A stretch of DNA of 64,000 nucleotides from Chloroflexi bacterium bin20 (GCA_002238485.1 MPMG01000014.1:1-64000), one strand, 5' to 3'. Shown: positions 8,851 through 17,674, counted from the first letter of the stretch. Notes: generated by a model not told the origin, from the sequence alone. Made by a program: numbers and translations.

Positions 8851-9282
8851 ATGCCGGGCGAGCAAACGCGGACAATTGGCATCGAGCCGGCAACATCCGC
8901 CGACTTGATCGAGCTGTCCGATTTCATCAAACCCTTCGTCGCCAGTGGCGATCTGCTGCCGCGCACTTTGGACGAGCTGGAAGACCTGCTTTCGACTTCG
9001 TTTATCGTCCGGCTGGATGGGCAGATTGTGGGCTGTGCCGCGCTGGAAATCTACAGCAAAAAGCTCTGCGAGATCCGCAGCCTGGCTGTCGCGCCATCGG
9101 CACGCGGCTTGGGCATCGGCAAGGCTTTGGTAGCTGCCTGCGTTGACCTGGCGATGCAGCGCGGCATTTATGAAATCATGGCGATTAGCGTCGCCGAAGA
9201 TTTTTTCAAATCTTGCGGTTTCGACTTTACGCTGCCCAGCTTAAAAAAAGCCTTCTTCTTGCAGACGCGCGACGAAATGTAA
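8851..9282 (+). CDS. GNAT N-acetyltransferase, ArgA-like
   Basis: 143 residues, one GNAT domain. The acetyl-CoA pyrophosphate loop is APSARGLGIGKALV (R-G-x-G-x-G/A type) near residue 80, preceded by the strand EIRSLAV. The whole resembles the short N-acetylglutamate-synthase-like proteins used for arginine synthesis (CAALEIYSKKLCEIRSL, FFKSCGF). The start at 8851 is set by a strong AGGAGGACAGGGC leader, 5-11 nt upstream, in preference to 8800. It precedes trmD by 33 nt on the same strand. Arginine role is likely but not certain, since related GNATs have other substrates. Confidence 0.75.
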   Translation: MPGEQTRTIGIEPATSADLIELSDFIKPFVASGDLLPRTLDELEDLLSTSFIVRLDGQIVGCAALEIYSKKLCEIRSLAVAPSARGLGIGKALVAACVDLAMQRGIYEIMAISVAEDFFKSCGFDFTLPSLKKAFFLQTRDEM

Positions 9283-9315
9283 GCGCCGGCGCAGCGATTC
9301 GCCACAGGATCCAGC

Positions 9316-10074
9316 ATGAAGATCGACGCGCTCTCTCTCTTCCCCGCCATGTTCGATTCCGTCATGAATGCCAGCATGATGTGGAAAGCGCAAGACCGGG
9401 GACTGCTGACATTCCGAGCGCACGACATACGCGATTATGCGGCGGACAAACATCGCCAGGTTGACGAACCACCGTATGGCGGCGGCGGCGGCATGATCCT
9501 AAAGCCAGATGTGTTGGTACGGGCTATTGAAGCGCTGCGCCCATCAGCCGAAACGCCAGTCATCCTGCTCTCGCCACAGGGCAAACTTCTGACGCACCAA
9601 GTGGCAGTAGAACTGGCGCAACTGCCGCAGCTCGTCTTGGTCTGCGGGCATTACGAAGGTGTTGACGAGCGCGTGCGCCAGCTCGCCATTACCGACGAAA
9701 TCAGCATCGGCGACTATGTGCTGACGGGCGGCGAATTGGCGGCGCTGGTATTGATAGACGCGGTTGTGCGGCTGATCCCCGGCGTTCTCGGCGCAGAAGG
9801 CGCGACTGACCGCGACAGCCATGCCGATGGCTTGTTGGAAGGAGCGCATTATACACGCCCGCATGAATATCGCGGCCTGACTGTGCCAGCCATATTGACC
9901 AGCGGTCATCATGCCGAAGTGGCGCGTTGGCGGCGAAGGCAAGCCTTGTTGCGCACCTGGCAGCGCCGCCCTGACCTGCTGGAAAGCGCGCAGCTGACCA
10001 CCGCTGACCGCGAATGGCTGGAAGAGTTGGCGGGCAGGCAAACCCCCCTCGCCCCCTCCGACAGGTCAGGATGA
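9316..10074 (+). CDS. trmD: tRNA (guanine-37-N1)-methyltransferase
   Basis: 252 residues, SPOUT methylase that makes m1G37 and prevents +1 frameshifting. Family motifs: [31 protein letters not shown] and the SAM-knot strand [14 protein letters not shown]. The C-terminal domain ends normally near EWLEELAG. The last roughly 12 codons and the TGA (10039-10074) are made by a copy of the dispersed box 1 repeat, which adds a Pro/Ser/Arg tail. AGGA sits 6 nt before ATG. It is unlinked from the usual rpsP-rimM-rplS cluster. Function not in doubt; the tail is the unusual part. Confidence 0.95.
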   Translation: MKIDALSLFPAMFDSVMNASMMWKAQDRGLLTFRAHDIRDYAADKHRQVDEPPYGGGGGMILKPDVLVRAIEALRPSAETPVILLSPQGKLLTHQVAVELAQLPQLVLVCGHYEGVDERVRQLAITDEISIGDYVLTGGELAALVLIDAVVRLIPGVLGAEGATDRDSHADGLLEGAHYTRPHEYRGLTVPAILTSGHHAEVARWRRRQALLRTWQRRPDLLESAQLTTADREWLEELAGRQTPLAPSDRSG

Positions 10075-10146
10075 AGCGTAAACTGCAAGATTGGAAGGGA
10101 ACTGCTAGCGCAGAGGATGTTGTCGGGGAGAGCCATTGGGTCGCCC
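10041..10146 (-). repeat. Dispersed repeat, box 1 and box 2, overlapping the trmD 3' end
   Basis: Box 1 (10041-10070, minus orientation) forms the last codons of trmD. Box 2 (10130-10146) reads AGCCATTGGGTCGCCC but has lost most of its left arm. The interval 10075-10248 contains no gene and nothing else recognisable. Confidence 0.7.
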
Positions 10147-10248
10147 ACTTTATGGATGTGCTCCGGACGGGCGAACCGCAGGATCGCCCCAACGCGGCAC
10201 AAGAATCTTTGCGCCTCTGTAGCATAGACCTTTCCTGCTAGGCGCCGC

Positions 10249-10986
10249 TTAGTTTCCTTGCATGCCCGCTTCGTCACCGCCAGCGAATGCAAGAGCGCGT
10301 TTGTCACCTGTTTCGGGGTCGAGCATCTTGTCAACGCTGTCGACGCGCAGGACGCGGCCCTCTTCTAGCAGCAGCACGCGGCTGCCCACACGCCGAGCCT
10401 GTTCTATCGAATGCGATACCCAGATCATGGTCAGATTGGACTCGCTACACAGCCGCAGCAGCGCCTCTTCCACGCCTTTGGTTGCGATCGGGTCGAGAGC
10501 CGATGTTGGCTCGTCCAGCAGCAGCAGCGATGGCGAAAGAGCCAGTGCCCGCGCGATAGCCAGGCGCTGTTCTTGACCGCCAGACAGCTTTGATGCCGGC
10601 TCGTCCACCAGTTCTGATTCGAGCGATGCTTGCGCCATCAGTTCCAAGACGGCTTTGTGACCCAGTGTTTGACCGTGCAGGCGCGCGCCAAAGCCGATGT
10701 TATCCGCCACGCTGCCTTCAAAGGCTGTCGACTTCTGAAAGAGCATGCCAACTTTGCGCCGCAGCTCAGTTACGGGCAGCTCGTTGATGTCGCGTCCATC
10801 CAATAGGATCGTACCCGCTTCAATGTCGTTCAGCCGATTGATGCAGCGCAGCAGAGAGCTCTTGCCACTGCCACTGCGCCCGATGACCACCAACAGCTCG
10901 CCCTCTGCCACTTCCAGCGAGATATCGTGCAGCACAGCTTTGCCGCCCCGCTTCAGCCGCAACTGGCGAATGGACAAGTTGGACAT
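10249..10986 (-). CDS. fetA: FetA-like ABC transporter ATP-binding protein
   Basis: 245 residues, a single ABC ATPase domain. Walker A GRSGSGKSS (about residues 36-44), Q-loop MLFQKSTAF, signature LSGGQEQRLAIARAL, Walker B LLLLDEPTSALDP and switch His WVSHS are all intact. The short length and INRLNDIEAGTILLDG region are close to FetA (YbbL). FetB-like permease 7370-8143 is the natural partner even though it lies 2.1 kb downstream, with three genes between. A phosphate- or amino-acid-type ATPase is an alternative, but no other permease is nearby. Confidence 0.82.
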   Translation of the reverse strand: MSNLSIRQLRLKRGGKAVLHDISLEVAEGELLVVIGRSGSGKSSLLRCINRLNDIEAGTILLDGRDINELPVTELRRKVGMLFQKSTAFEGSVADNIGFGARLHGQTLGHKAVLELMAQASLESELVDEPASKLSGGQEQRLAIARALALSPSLLLLDEPTSALDPIATKGVEEALLRLCSESNLTMIWVSHSIEQARRVGSRVLLLEEGRVLRVDSVDKMLDPETGDKRALAFAGGDEAGMQGN

Positions 10987-11287
10987 GCAGCGCCTCCTCC
11001 TCGCGCGTCGCTGCCAGATTGTAGCGCAGGCTTGCTATTCGCCCCATCCATCACGCTGCCCGAGAGTGTCGAATGCTGTGCTTGCGCATCATCGCATAGC
11101 CATGTAAGGGCGACTTAAAAAATCGCCCGAAAACACGATCGGGAAACGCGGACGGCTCACAGAGTTGCGCCTACAAATGACTTCGCATCCAGCAAATTCG
11201 CCACTCCCTGCCGCCCCTGCCGTTTGTGCCATTGCCCGCTCTGTGGTTAAATCGGGCAGATAGGCAGCACAGCAATCACACAGAGGC
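10987..11287. other. Intergenic region with degenerate repeat parts
   Basis: No gene seen in 301 bp between two divergent genes. 11108-11128 is a GGGCGA...TCGCCC hairpin related to box 2, and 11190-11210 matches the outer end of the long repeat at 121-238 (ATCCAGCAAATTCGCCACTC). TTAAAT near 11249 could be a -10 box for the next gene. Confidence 0.5.
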
Positions 11288-12232
11288 ATGATTATGCAAA
11301 ACGCGCTGACCTGCGCCGAAGAGTCGCGCGCAGAAGAAGAAATGCTGGCGGGCACTTTCAAGCCAACCGATACCTTCTTTCTTATCGAATGCAGCCTGGC
11401 GGACGATGGCGGCTGGCGGCACGAAACGGTCAAATCCGCTGCCAAAAGCGGCAAATTCTCGGCCATCCTGCGCTATTTGAGCGCCCTGCCGCGGACGAAA
11501 ACCCTCTTTATCCGCCGTCCGGGCAGGACCGGCAAGCATGTCTTCATCGCGCGAACCAACCAGGCGCAGCCGCAGCTTTTTCAGACGCAACTGACTGATT
11601 ATGCCGAGTTGCTAAGCCTGGATATGGCGGGGCTGGCAGCTGGCGATAGTCCTGTGATCAATGGCCGAGCCATGACCGAGATTGACGAGCTGTACGCTGT
11701 CTGCACCAACGGCCGGCACGACCCCTGCTGCGCGGCTTATGGCAGTCCAGTCTATCAGCAGCTGGTGGCGCATGCTGGCGAAGACCGCGTTTGGCAGACG
11801 ACTCACCTGGGCGGGCATCGCATGGCGGCGACGCTTTTGGCTTTTCCGCAGGGCGTCGCGTATGGGCATATCAACCCGACTGATGCAGAAGCCATTGTGA
11901 CCAATCACCGCGCGGGTTATCTGCTCACGCACAAATATCGCGGTCGTGGCGCGTATGCCGGGCATCGGCTGGACAATGAATCGCATCAGGCTGTCGGCGC
12001 GGCAGAAGCCCTCATCCGCGAGTTGACGCGCAAGTATCGCATGGATGAACTGCAGCTGCATGGCGTGCATGCGCTGGAAGATGGCGGGCGACGCGTTCAT
12101 TTCGTCGATGTTGGTGGCGCTGTCTATACAGCGGCTGTGCGCACAAGCCTATCACTGCCGCGCCAAACCTCTTGTGGCGAGCCACCCAAACCCATGCCCC
12201 GCCACGAAGTCTCGCTATACGCCGAAGCCTGA
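11288..12232 (+). CDS. Sucrase/ferredoxin-like family protein (thioredoxin-fold iron-sulfur type)
   Basis: 314 residues. The family hallmark is clear: VCTNGRHDPCCAAYG near residue 140 with the clustered cysteines, then TTHLGGHRMAATLL with its histidine. These give the C..CC..H arrangement thought to hold a [2Fe-2S] cluster in a thioredoxin-like fold. Length fits the family (about 280-330). Start at 11288 is followed two codons later by a second ATG (11294) that has better spacing from AGAGG, so translation may begin there. The stop overlaps the next start (TGATG), so it is coupled to the VanW gene. Physiological role unknown. Confidence 0.8.
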   Translation: MIMQNALTCAEESRAEEEMLAGTFKPTDTFFLIECSLADDGGWRHETVKSAAKSGKFSAILRYLSALPRTKTLFIRRPGRTGKHVFIARTNQAQPQLFQTQLTDYAELLSLDMAGLAAGDSPVINGRAMTEIDELYAVCTNGRHDPCCAAYGSPVYQQLVAHAGEDRVWQTTHLGGHRMAATLLAFPQGVAYGHINPTDAEAIVTNHRAGYLLTHKYRGRGAYAGHRLDNESHQAVGAAEALIRELTRKYRMDELQLHGVHALEDGGRRVHFVDVGGAVYTAAVRTSLSLPRQTSCGEPPKPMPRHEVSLYAEA

Positions 12233-14109
12233 TGTCTGCGCTGCGCTCGCCTCGCGGTCCGCTGCTGGTGCGTCTGCTGCGCGCAGCCATCCTGACGCTG
12301 ATCGGCCTGACATTGCTGGCGCTGCTGCTGGCCAGTGGTCTGGCGGCTGTGCAGTTGGCCTTGGCAGATCGGATCGCGCCGGGCATCACTGTGGGTGATG
12401 TCGCGCTGGATGGGCTGACCCGCGCGCAGGCAGCTGAGGCTCTGGCAATCCGCTATGGCGCTGCCGAAGAAGTCCTCTACAGCTTTCAACATGACGAGCG
12501 GAACTGGGCGGCACTGGCGCTGCAATTGGGTTTGCGCTTGCCGGCTGAGCAACTGGCAGAGCAGGCATTTGTCATCGGGCACACCGACGATGCGCGACAA
12601 AGCCTGCAAGAAATCGCGCGTGCCTGGCTGGATGGCATCGATCTGCCCTTGCGCTATATTTTTGACGAAGCGGTCGCTCTGCGATTTCTGCAAGGGCTGG
12701 CGGACGAGATAAATCGCCCGCGCCGGGATGCGAACCTGCGCGTCGAGGGCTTGCATGTCGCCATCGATATTGGCGAAAGCGGCCTGTGGCTGGATATTGC
12801 CGCGACGCTGCCGCACTTGCGCGATGCTGTGCTGGCCGGGCAGGGAGGGGCGATCCCCCTGGTTGTGCAGGAAATCCCGCCACAGGCCTGGAATGTGACG
12901 GAGGCGGCGAGGCGCATCCATGCTGCCTTGTCTGCACCGCTGCAGCTCATTGGCACGCGAGCCAACGGCGATCCGCTGCCGCCCTGGCTAATCACGCCCG
13001 CGCAGATACGCGATGCGCTTTCGGTGCGGCTGCAACCTGTGGACGGCGAAATGCGCTTTGATGTGCAAGTCGACCTGAGCGTCTTCCGCCCCTTTCTCAA
13101 GTCGCTTGCGCCCAACCTGGAAAGCGCGCCTGTCGACAGCCGCCTGGACTTTGACCCCGCGACGGGCCAGCTACATGCGCTGAGTCCTTCTTCCAGCGGG
13201 CGTTACCTGGATGTAGCCGAGACTCTGCGCCGGTTGGAGGCTGCTGTGTTTTCGCCGGCTGATCGCCGCGTCGACATGGTATTCGTAGCGCTGCCGCCGC
13301 GCTATCACGAAGCCAGCACCGCTGCCGAACTGGGCATAAGCGAGTTGGTTTCCGAAGCGACGACCTATTATTGGGGCAGCTGGCAAAATCGGCGCGACAA
13401 TATCGGGCTGGGCACGAGCAAGCTGCACGGAATCGTGGTGGCGCCGGGCGAAGAATTCTCGTTTAACCAGCACTTGGGCGAGATCACTGCGGCGGCTGGT
13501 TATCTGGAAGGCAGCGTGATTCTGGGAGGCGCAACAGTCACGGGCATCGGCGGTGGCATATGCCAGGTCAGCACCACCATGTACCGGGCGGCATTCAGCG
13601 GCGGATATGCCATCACCGAGCGGCACAGCCATGGCTATCGCGTGGGATATTATGAATATGCCGGCGCGGGACCGGGCTTGGACGCAGCGATCTGGCAGCC
13701 GACTGTCGACCTGCGCTTCCGCAACAATACGCCCTATCATCTGTTGATCGAAAGCTCGTTCCTGCCCGCCGACGACGCGCTGCAATTCCGCCTCTACAGC
13801 ACGCGGCACTGGACGACCCGCATCGAGCCGCCCATCATTGATGATATCGTGCCGCCGCCGCCAGATTTGTACATCGTCGCGGATGACCTGTTGCCCGGGC
13901 AGATTCGCCAGATCGACTGGTCGGTGCCGGGCGCGGATGTGCTTGTATATCGGAATATTTATGATGCGGCTGGCGCGCTGGCAGAGCGAAATGCGGTCTT
14001 CACGCGCTATCAAGCCTGGCAGGCGGTTTATGAAGTCGCCGCGGGAGACCCACGCCTGCCGACCGAAGACGATGCAGAAACAGGCGAAGACGACGCGGCT
14101 GGCGGATAG
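12232..14109 (+). CDS. VanW-family protein with peptidoglycan-binding repeats
   Basis: 625 residues. A basic start and single transmembrane helix (AILTLIGLTLLALLLASG) anchor it. Two copies of a PG-binding module follow (GITVGDVALDGLTRAQAAEAL is the opening of the first), then the VanW domain from about residue 385: IVVAPGEEFSFNQHLG, GGICQVSTTMYRAAF, RHSHGYRVGYYEYAG. The C-terminal 100 residues are beta-rich, G5-like. The ATG at 12232 overlaps the previous stop as TGATG, which fixes the start over 12172. VanW proteins are tied to cell-wall or spore-coat processes but have no proven enzyme activity. Confidence 0.88.
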   Translation: MSALRSPRGPLLVRLLRAAILTLIGLTLLALLLASGLAAVQLALADRIAPGITVGDVALDGLTRAQAAEALAIRYGAAEEVLYSFQHDERNWAALALQLGLRLPAEQLAEQAFVIGHTDDARQSLQEIARAWLDGIDLPLRYIFDEAVALRFLQGLADEINRPRRDANLRVEGLHVAIDIGESGLWLDIAATLPHLRDAVLAGQGGAIPLVVQEIPPQAWNVTEAARRIHAALSAPLQLIGTRANGDPLPPWLITPAQIRDALSVRLQPVDGEMRFDVQVDLSVFRPFLKSLAPNLESAPVDSRLDFDPATGQLHALSPSSSGRYLDVAETLRRLEAAVFSPADRRVDMVFVALPPRYHEASTAAELGISELVSEATTYYWGSWQNRRDNIGLGTSKLHGIVVAPGEEFSFNQHLGEITAAAGYLEGSVILGGATVTGIGGGICQVSTTMYRAAFSGGYAITERHSHGYRVGYYEYAGAGPGLDAAIWQPTVDLRFRNNTPYHLLIESSFLPADDALQFRLYSTRHWTTRIEPPIIDDIVPPPPDLYIVADDLLPGQIRQIDWSVPGADVLVYRNIYDAAGALAERNAVFTRYQAWQAVYEVAAGDPRLPTEDDAETGEDDAAGG

Positions 14110-14121
14110 CTTTTGGTGTGG

Positions 14122-14130
14122 TAAAATCGT
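14122..14130 (+). repeat. Left copy of a 9-bp direct repeat flanking the R-M cassette
   Basis: TAAAATCGT here and again at 16104-16112 bracket the two restriction-modification genes exactly. The left copy also offers a -10-like TAAAAT for the methylase gene 28 nt downstream. Chance occurrence of a 9-mer is possible. Confidence 0.45.
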
Positions 14131-14157
14131 TTCGGTTTGTAATAGCGATAGCGTCGC

Positions 14158-15009
14158 ATGGGTTCAAAGAAAAGAATCGCATTTGGTTGGTACGGTGGCA
14201 AGTTCAGTCATTTGGACTGGCTATTGCCGTTGCTGCCCGAAACCAAACACTTCTGCGAACCATTTGGAGGATCTGCCGCAGTTCTAATCAACCGCGAGCC
14301 TGCACCTGTTGAAACATACAACGATATTGATGGTGAATTAGTAAACTTTTTCCGCGTGCTCCGCGAGCAGAAAGACGCACTGATTGAACTGATTGGCTTA
14401 ACCCCGTTTTCGCGCGAAGAATTTGAACTTGCCATAAACCAAGGATCCGTAGAAATCTCTGACCTGGAAAATGCCAGGCGTTTCTTTGTTAAAGCTCGAC
14501 AAGTCAGGACTGGTCTGGCTCAACGCGCAAGCACGGGTCGATGGGCACACTGCATCTTGTCCAGTCGTTCAGGGATGTCGGGTGCTGTGTCTCGCTGGTT
14601 GGGTAGTGTGGAAGGTTTAAGTGAAGTCGCGCAAAGACTACTGCGTGTACAGATTGAGCACGGTAACGCTATTGAAATCATAGAGCGATATGATAGCGAA
14701 GATACCTTGTTCTATTGCGATCCTCCTTACGTTCATGCATCAAGAGCTGACACAAATGCTTACCGATTTGAAATGAATGATCAGCAACATCGTGAATTGT
14801 CGAGAGTGCTGCGAGGTACAAGCGGCTATGTAGCTTTGTCCGGATATGAATGCGAGCTAATGGATGAATTGTATTTTGACTGGTATATTACGAAAGCCCC
14901 GGTAAGGATAATTCATTCGACCAAGCAGCCTCGACAAGAAACTTTGTGGACAAATTATGACCCTAGAAGAGTCGGAACATGGCAACCCCTCAAGAAATCC
15001 TTGCTGTAA
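14158..15009 (+). CDS. D12-class (Dam-like) DNA adenine methyltransferase
   Basis: 283 residues. The opening FGWYGGKFSHL is the SAM-binding motif of alpha-group (D12) N6-adenine methylases, followed by CEPFGGSAAVL (motif I) and the catalytic DPPY in LFYCDPPYVHA near residue 190. Length is typical (about 270-290). The final 31 bp overlap the next gene, so methylase and putative endonuclease are translationally coupled, the usual order for a self-protecting type II R-M system. AT-richer than the neighbours, consistent with transfer. Target sequence cannot be read from the protein; GATC-containing sites are only the common case for this class. Confidence 0.92.
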   Translation: MGSKKRIAFGWYGGKFSHLDWLLPLLPETKHFCEPFGGSAAVLINREPAPVETYNDIDGELVNFFRVLREQKDALIELIGLTPFSREEFELAINQGSVEISDLENARRFFVKARQVRTGLAQRASTGRWAHCILSSRSGMSGAVSRWLGSVEGLSEVAQRLLRVQIEHGNAIEIIERYDSEDTLFYCDPPYVHASRADTNAYRFEMNDQQHRELSRVLRGTSGYVALSGYECELMDELYFDWYITKAPVRIIHSTKQPRQETLWTNYDPRRVGTWQPLKKSLL

Positions 15010-16103
15010 CACTCGACAAGGTTAGTCGAAATCTCGATACCTCTTATATTTCCGACCCAGTGCATCGACGGCGAGTTGTGGCAATATGCCGAAATTTACA
15101 AAATCGCGCATGTGCCAGAGCGCTATTGGCATGTCTTCTTGCAAAGATGCATCGTCCTGAACTTGATATCCGCAAACCATATACTGAGATTGGCGATTAT
15201 GATTCCTATTCGGGTCGAAAATATGATGAACGATATATTGCTGACTTTGTCGCAACGCATGAACTTCCCTGCAATCGGACGACCGCATTTCTCACACCAG
15301 CGTTACGGAATCATGATGCCATGCTTGAAAGAAACACAAACTTAGTAGGCCGCCCACCTGGGATCTATGAAGACATGCTCGCATTGCTAGACGATGTCGC
15401 GCAAAAGATCATCGCTCCACAAGATCTTCTCAGCGAGATTGTGCGAGTGCTCGTAGTCTTGCGCAACGAACGCAGACAACGGCTTTCATCTATGCTTGCG
15501 AATCTTCATACTTCGCAGTCTTCAATGCTCTCTGTTGATATGATTGTCAACATTGTTCAGACGCACTTGGCGCAGCCTCATGGTAGTCGCCTCCCGGTCT
15601 TGGCTATTCTCGCGATTTACAAGACTATACAAGACAAGTTGAATGAACACGTTGTGTCTTTGCATGCTCACAACGCTGCGGATTCGCAGACCCGTTCGTT
15701 TGGAGATCTCGAGGTGGCTGTCAAAGATTCTGAAAGAGTTATCACGGTATACGAGATGAAGACGCGTAAAATTACTCGCGACGATTTTGAACAGGCAATG
15801 CAAAAGCTCTCTAGTAACAAGGGCGATGTGCAACAATATCTCTTTATCGGTACGCAGCCAGTGAGTGAAGATGTCCAAGAAATTGTCCGAGATCTGAATG
15901 AGCGCGCTATAGGAATAGAATTCGCGGCGCTGGATTGCATCTCCTTTGTAAGATATTTTTTGCATCTGTTCTACCAGGCACGATTGGATTTCCTGAATAT
16001 TTATCAGGAATTGGTCTTGTCGGAGCCAGAAAGCGGAGTTCGTCACCCTATGAAAGAATTGCTCCTCTCGTTGAGACAGACCGCTGAGAGCACTCAATTC
16101 TGA
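14979..16103 (+). CDS. Probable type II restriction endonuclease (PD-(D/E)xK)
   Basis: 374 residues with no family I can name with certainty. The helical N-terminal half contains PCNRTTAFLTPALRN, reminiscent of SacI-family enzymes. The candidate nuclease core is D243 (FGDLEVAV), E259 and K261 (VYEMKTRKI), the D-x15-E-x-K pattern of PD-(D/E)xK enzymes, followed by a helix with QAMQKL. Position supports the call: it overlaps an adenine methylase by 31 bp on the same strand and shares its AT-rich composition. Alternatives are a different effector or a McrC-like subunit, but no such partner is present. Confidence 0.7.
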   Translation: MATPQEILAVTLDKVSRNLDTSYISDPVHRRRVVAICRNLQNRACARALLACLLAKMHRPELDIRKPYTEIGDYDSYSGRKYDERYIADFVATHELPCNRTTAFLTPALRNHDAMLERNTNLVGRPPGIYEDMLALLDDVAQKIIAPQDLLSEIVRVLVVLRNERRQRLSSMLANLHTSQSSMLSVDMIVNIVQTHLAQPHGSRLPVLAILAIYKTIQDKLNEHVVSLHAHNAADSQTRSFGDLEVAVKDSERVITVYEMKTRKITRDDFEQAMQKLSSNKGDVQQYLFIGTQPVSEDVQEIVRDLNERAIGIEFAALDCISFVRYFLHLFYQARLDFLNIYQELVLSEPESGVRHPMKELLLSLRQTAESTQF

Positions 16104-16112
16104 TAAAATCGT
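16104..16112 (+). repeat. Right copy of the 9-bp direct repeat
   Basis: TAAAATCGT one base after the endonuclease stop codon, matching 14122-14130. Together they delimit 1.99 kb. Confidence 0.45.
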
Positions 16113-16163
16113 ATGATATGGGTTTGAGGGCGAGCAATAGCTGGCACTCCGCCACTTTAGGCG

Positions 16164-16661
16164 TTATAAATTGGCAGCCATTCGCGCTGGCTCGACCCAG
16201 TCTTTCAGTATCTTCTCCAGCGCCATGGTGTGGCTGCAGACGCCGCGCTGGGCGAAGAATGACGCCGTGCTCGTCCAGGCGCCGTTGTCATACGTGACGA
16301 AATGTGTCTTGTTGTAGCCCTCGAATGTGCAATCAAAGCTGAGGATTTGGATGCGGTCTCGCTCCTCGGCATAGCGTTTGGCTTTTTTGACATCGCTGAC
16401 GATATTCTGCCCGGGCGCATAGGGCTGTGGTTTCCGCTTGATCAAGGGCTTGAAAAGATTTTCCAGCGCCATGATATGCGGGCAGATGGCGTACTTCTGG
16501 AAGCCGGGGCAACTGCAAGACCAGCCATCAGCGCCCAGATCGACGATATACGTGCTGTTGTTGCCTTGAAATCGTACACTGAAGTTGCTGAAAGTGGCGC
16601 GCTCGGGCTCGCTGGCATAGGCGCTGGCTTTCTGGATTTTGTTGATCATGCTCGCGTCCAT
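16164..16661 (-). CDS. SWIM zinc-finger protein with a degenerate second repeat
   Basis: 165 residues built of two similar halves. The first has a complete SWIM finger, WSCSCPGFQKYAICPHIMALE (CxC...CxH). The second (AWTSTASFFAQRGVCSHTMALE) keeps CxH but has lost the CxC pair. The halves are joined by a basic region. SWIM domains bind DNA or protein and accompany SNF2 helicases or MULE transposases, neither of which is nearby. The start at 16661 is preferred: AGAGG lies about 6 nt upstream, whereas the same motif directly abuts the ATG at 16667, and the longer version from 16796 adds residues with no support. Confidence 0.75.
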   Translation of the reverse strand: MDASMINKIQKASAYASEPERATFSNFSVRFQGNNSTYIVDLGADGWSCSCPGFQKYAICPHIMALENLFKPLIKRKPQPYAPGQNIVSDVKKAKRYAEERDRIQILSFDCTFEGYNKTHFVTYDNGAWTSTASFFAQRGVCSHTMALEKILKDWVEPARMAANL

Positions 16662-16855
16662 ATCCATCCTCTCTGTTGCGACACCGCTGGCTGGAAAAGA
16701 AAAACGCGCCACAGCTTTCTCGGCTGCACCGCGCTCGGGCTGGTCGATTCCTTTGTGTGCGCTTCCCACATCACGATGCGCTTTGTCCCCGCTCATGTTG
16801 CCCCAAGTTTAAGCGGGCTTTAAGCCCTCGTCAAATGACAAGCTGCCGAATCTGT

Positions 16856-17662
16856 CTATTTTGCACAAGTCGCGTCGGCGGGAAGCATGCCCACCGTGAG
16901 TGACTCGATATAGATGCAGTGCCGCCAGGGAATGGCGACATCGTCTGCGGTAAGCGGCGCATCGCTCAGCTGCACATCGGCGCCGCGCACGATGGCAATG
17001 GGCGTGGCTTCGTCGCGTTCGCCCATCACAACCTGCGCGCAGACCGCCAGCGCATCGGCCATGCCGATCTGCGTAACCGCCATCGGGTTGCCAAAGAGGT
17101 CGCTCTTGCCACGCTCGTCGCGGATGGGCTGAAAACCAGCCATGGCGATGGCCACGCCAGTTGTGCCAAAGCGACCGGGCATCAGCCAGCTGTCGCTGAG
17201 CAGCACACCCAGTCGGCAACCTGACTCAGCTTGCAGCTCTGCGCGGATGGACTCGGCCGTGGCGAATGGGTCGCGCGGCAGCAGCACCACCTGCCCGCTG
17301 GGGATATTCGAGCGGTCCAAGCCCGCGTTGGGCGAGATGACACCGCCTTTGGCTGTCAACAGAAAGCCCAGCTCGATGCCGCCGAAGATGTGGTCGGCTT
17401 CGTCGATGACCAGCTGGGCGATGGCTGCGTCCATGCCAAAACGCCCCGCCAGCTCCTGCGCGCGGGCTCCCGGCGCTACATCGATCAAGCTGCGTACGCG
17501 CCCGGCTGCGATGCTGGCGTATTTGCTGGAAACGGCGACGATATCGCCATCTCGCAGAGTCTCGCCAGCAGCGCGCAGGCATGCCAGCAGTGTCTCGCAA
17601 AGATCGAATGGCTCGGTCTGCACGGGCGCGCGAATGGGGAGGACGTTCAAGGGCTTTGGCAT
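16856..17662 (-). CDS. cofE: Coenzyme F420-0:L-glutamate ligase
   Basis: 268 residues. CofE adds gamma-linked glutamates to F420-0 using GTP. Family stretches in order: DIVAVSSKYASIAAGR (residues 40-55), GFLLTAKGGVISPNAGLD, LLSDSWLMPGRFGTTGVAI and DLFGNPMAVT, with acidic and basic residues in the metal/GTP site conserved by pattern. No nitroreductase domain is fused, so it is the CofE rather than the FbiB form. TAGCAT (17669-17674, minus strand) ends 6 nt before the ATG and no Shine-Dalgarno is present, suggesting a leaderless transcript. The other F420 genes are not in the window. Confidence 0.88.
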   Translation of the reverse strand: MPKPLNVLPIRAPVQTEPFDLCETLLACLRAAGETLRDGDIVAVSSKYASIAAGRVRSLIDVAPGARAQELAGRFGMDAAIAQLVIDEADHIFGGIELGFLLTAKGGVISPNAGLDRSNIPSGQVVLLPRDPFATAESIRAELQAESGCRLGVLLSDSWLMPGRFGTTGVAIAMAGFQPIRDERGKSDLFGNPMAVTQIGMADALAVCAQVVMGERDEATPIAIVRGADVQLSDAPLTADDVAIPWRHCIYIESLTVGMLPADATCAK

Positions 17663-17668
17663 ACGCGT

Positions 17669-17674
17669 ATGCTA
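17669..17674 (-). promoter_or_regulatory. -10-like TAGCAT at the cofE start codon
   Basis: The hexamer ends 6 nt before the cofE ATG, so transcription would begin at or beside the start codon. No -35 box stands out. Confidence 0.35.
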
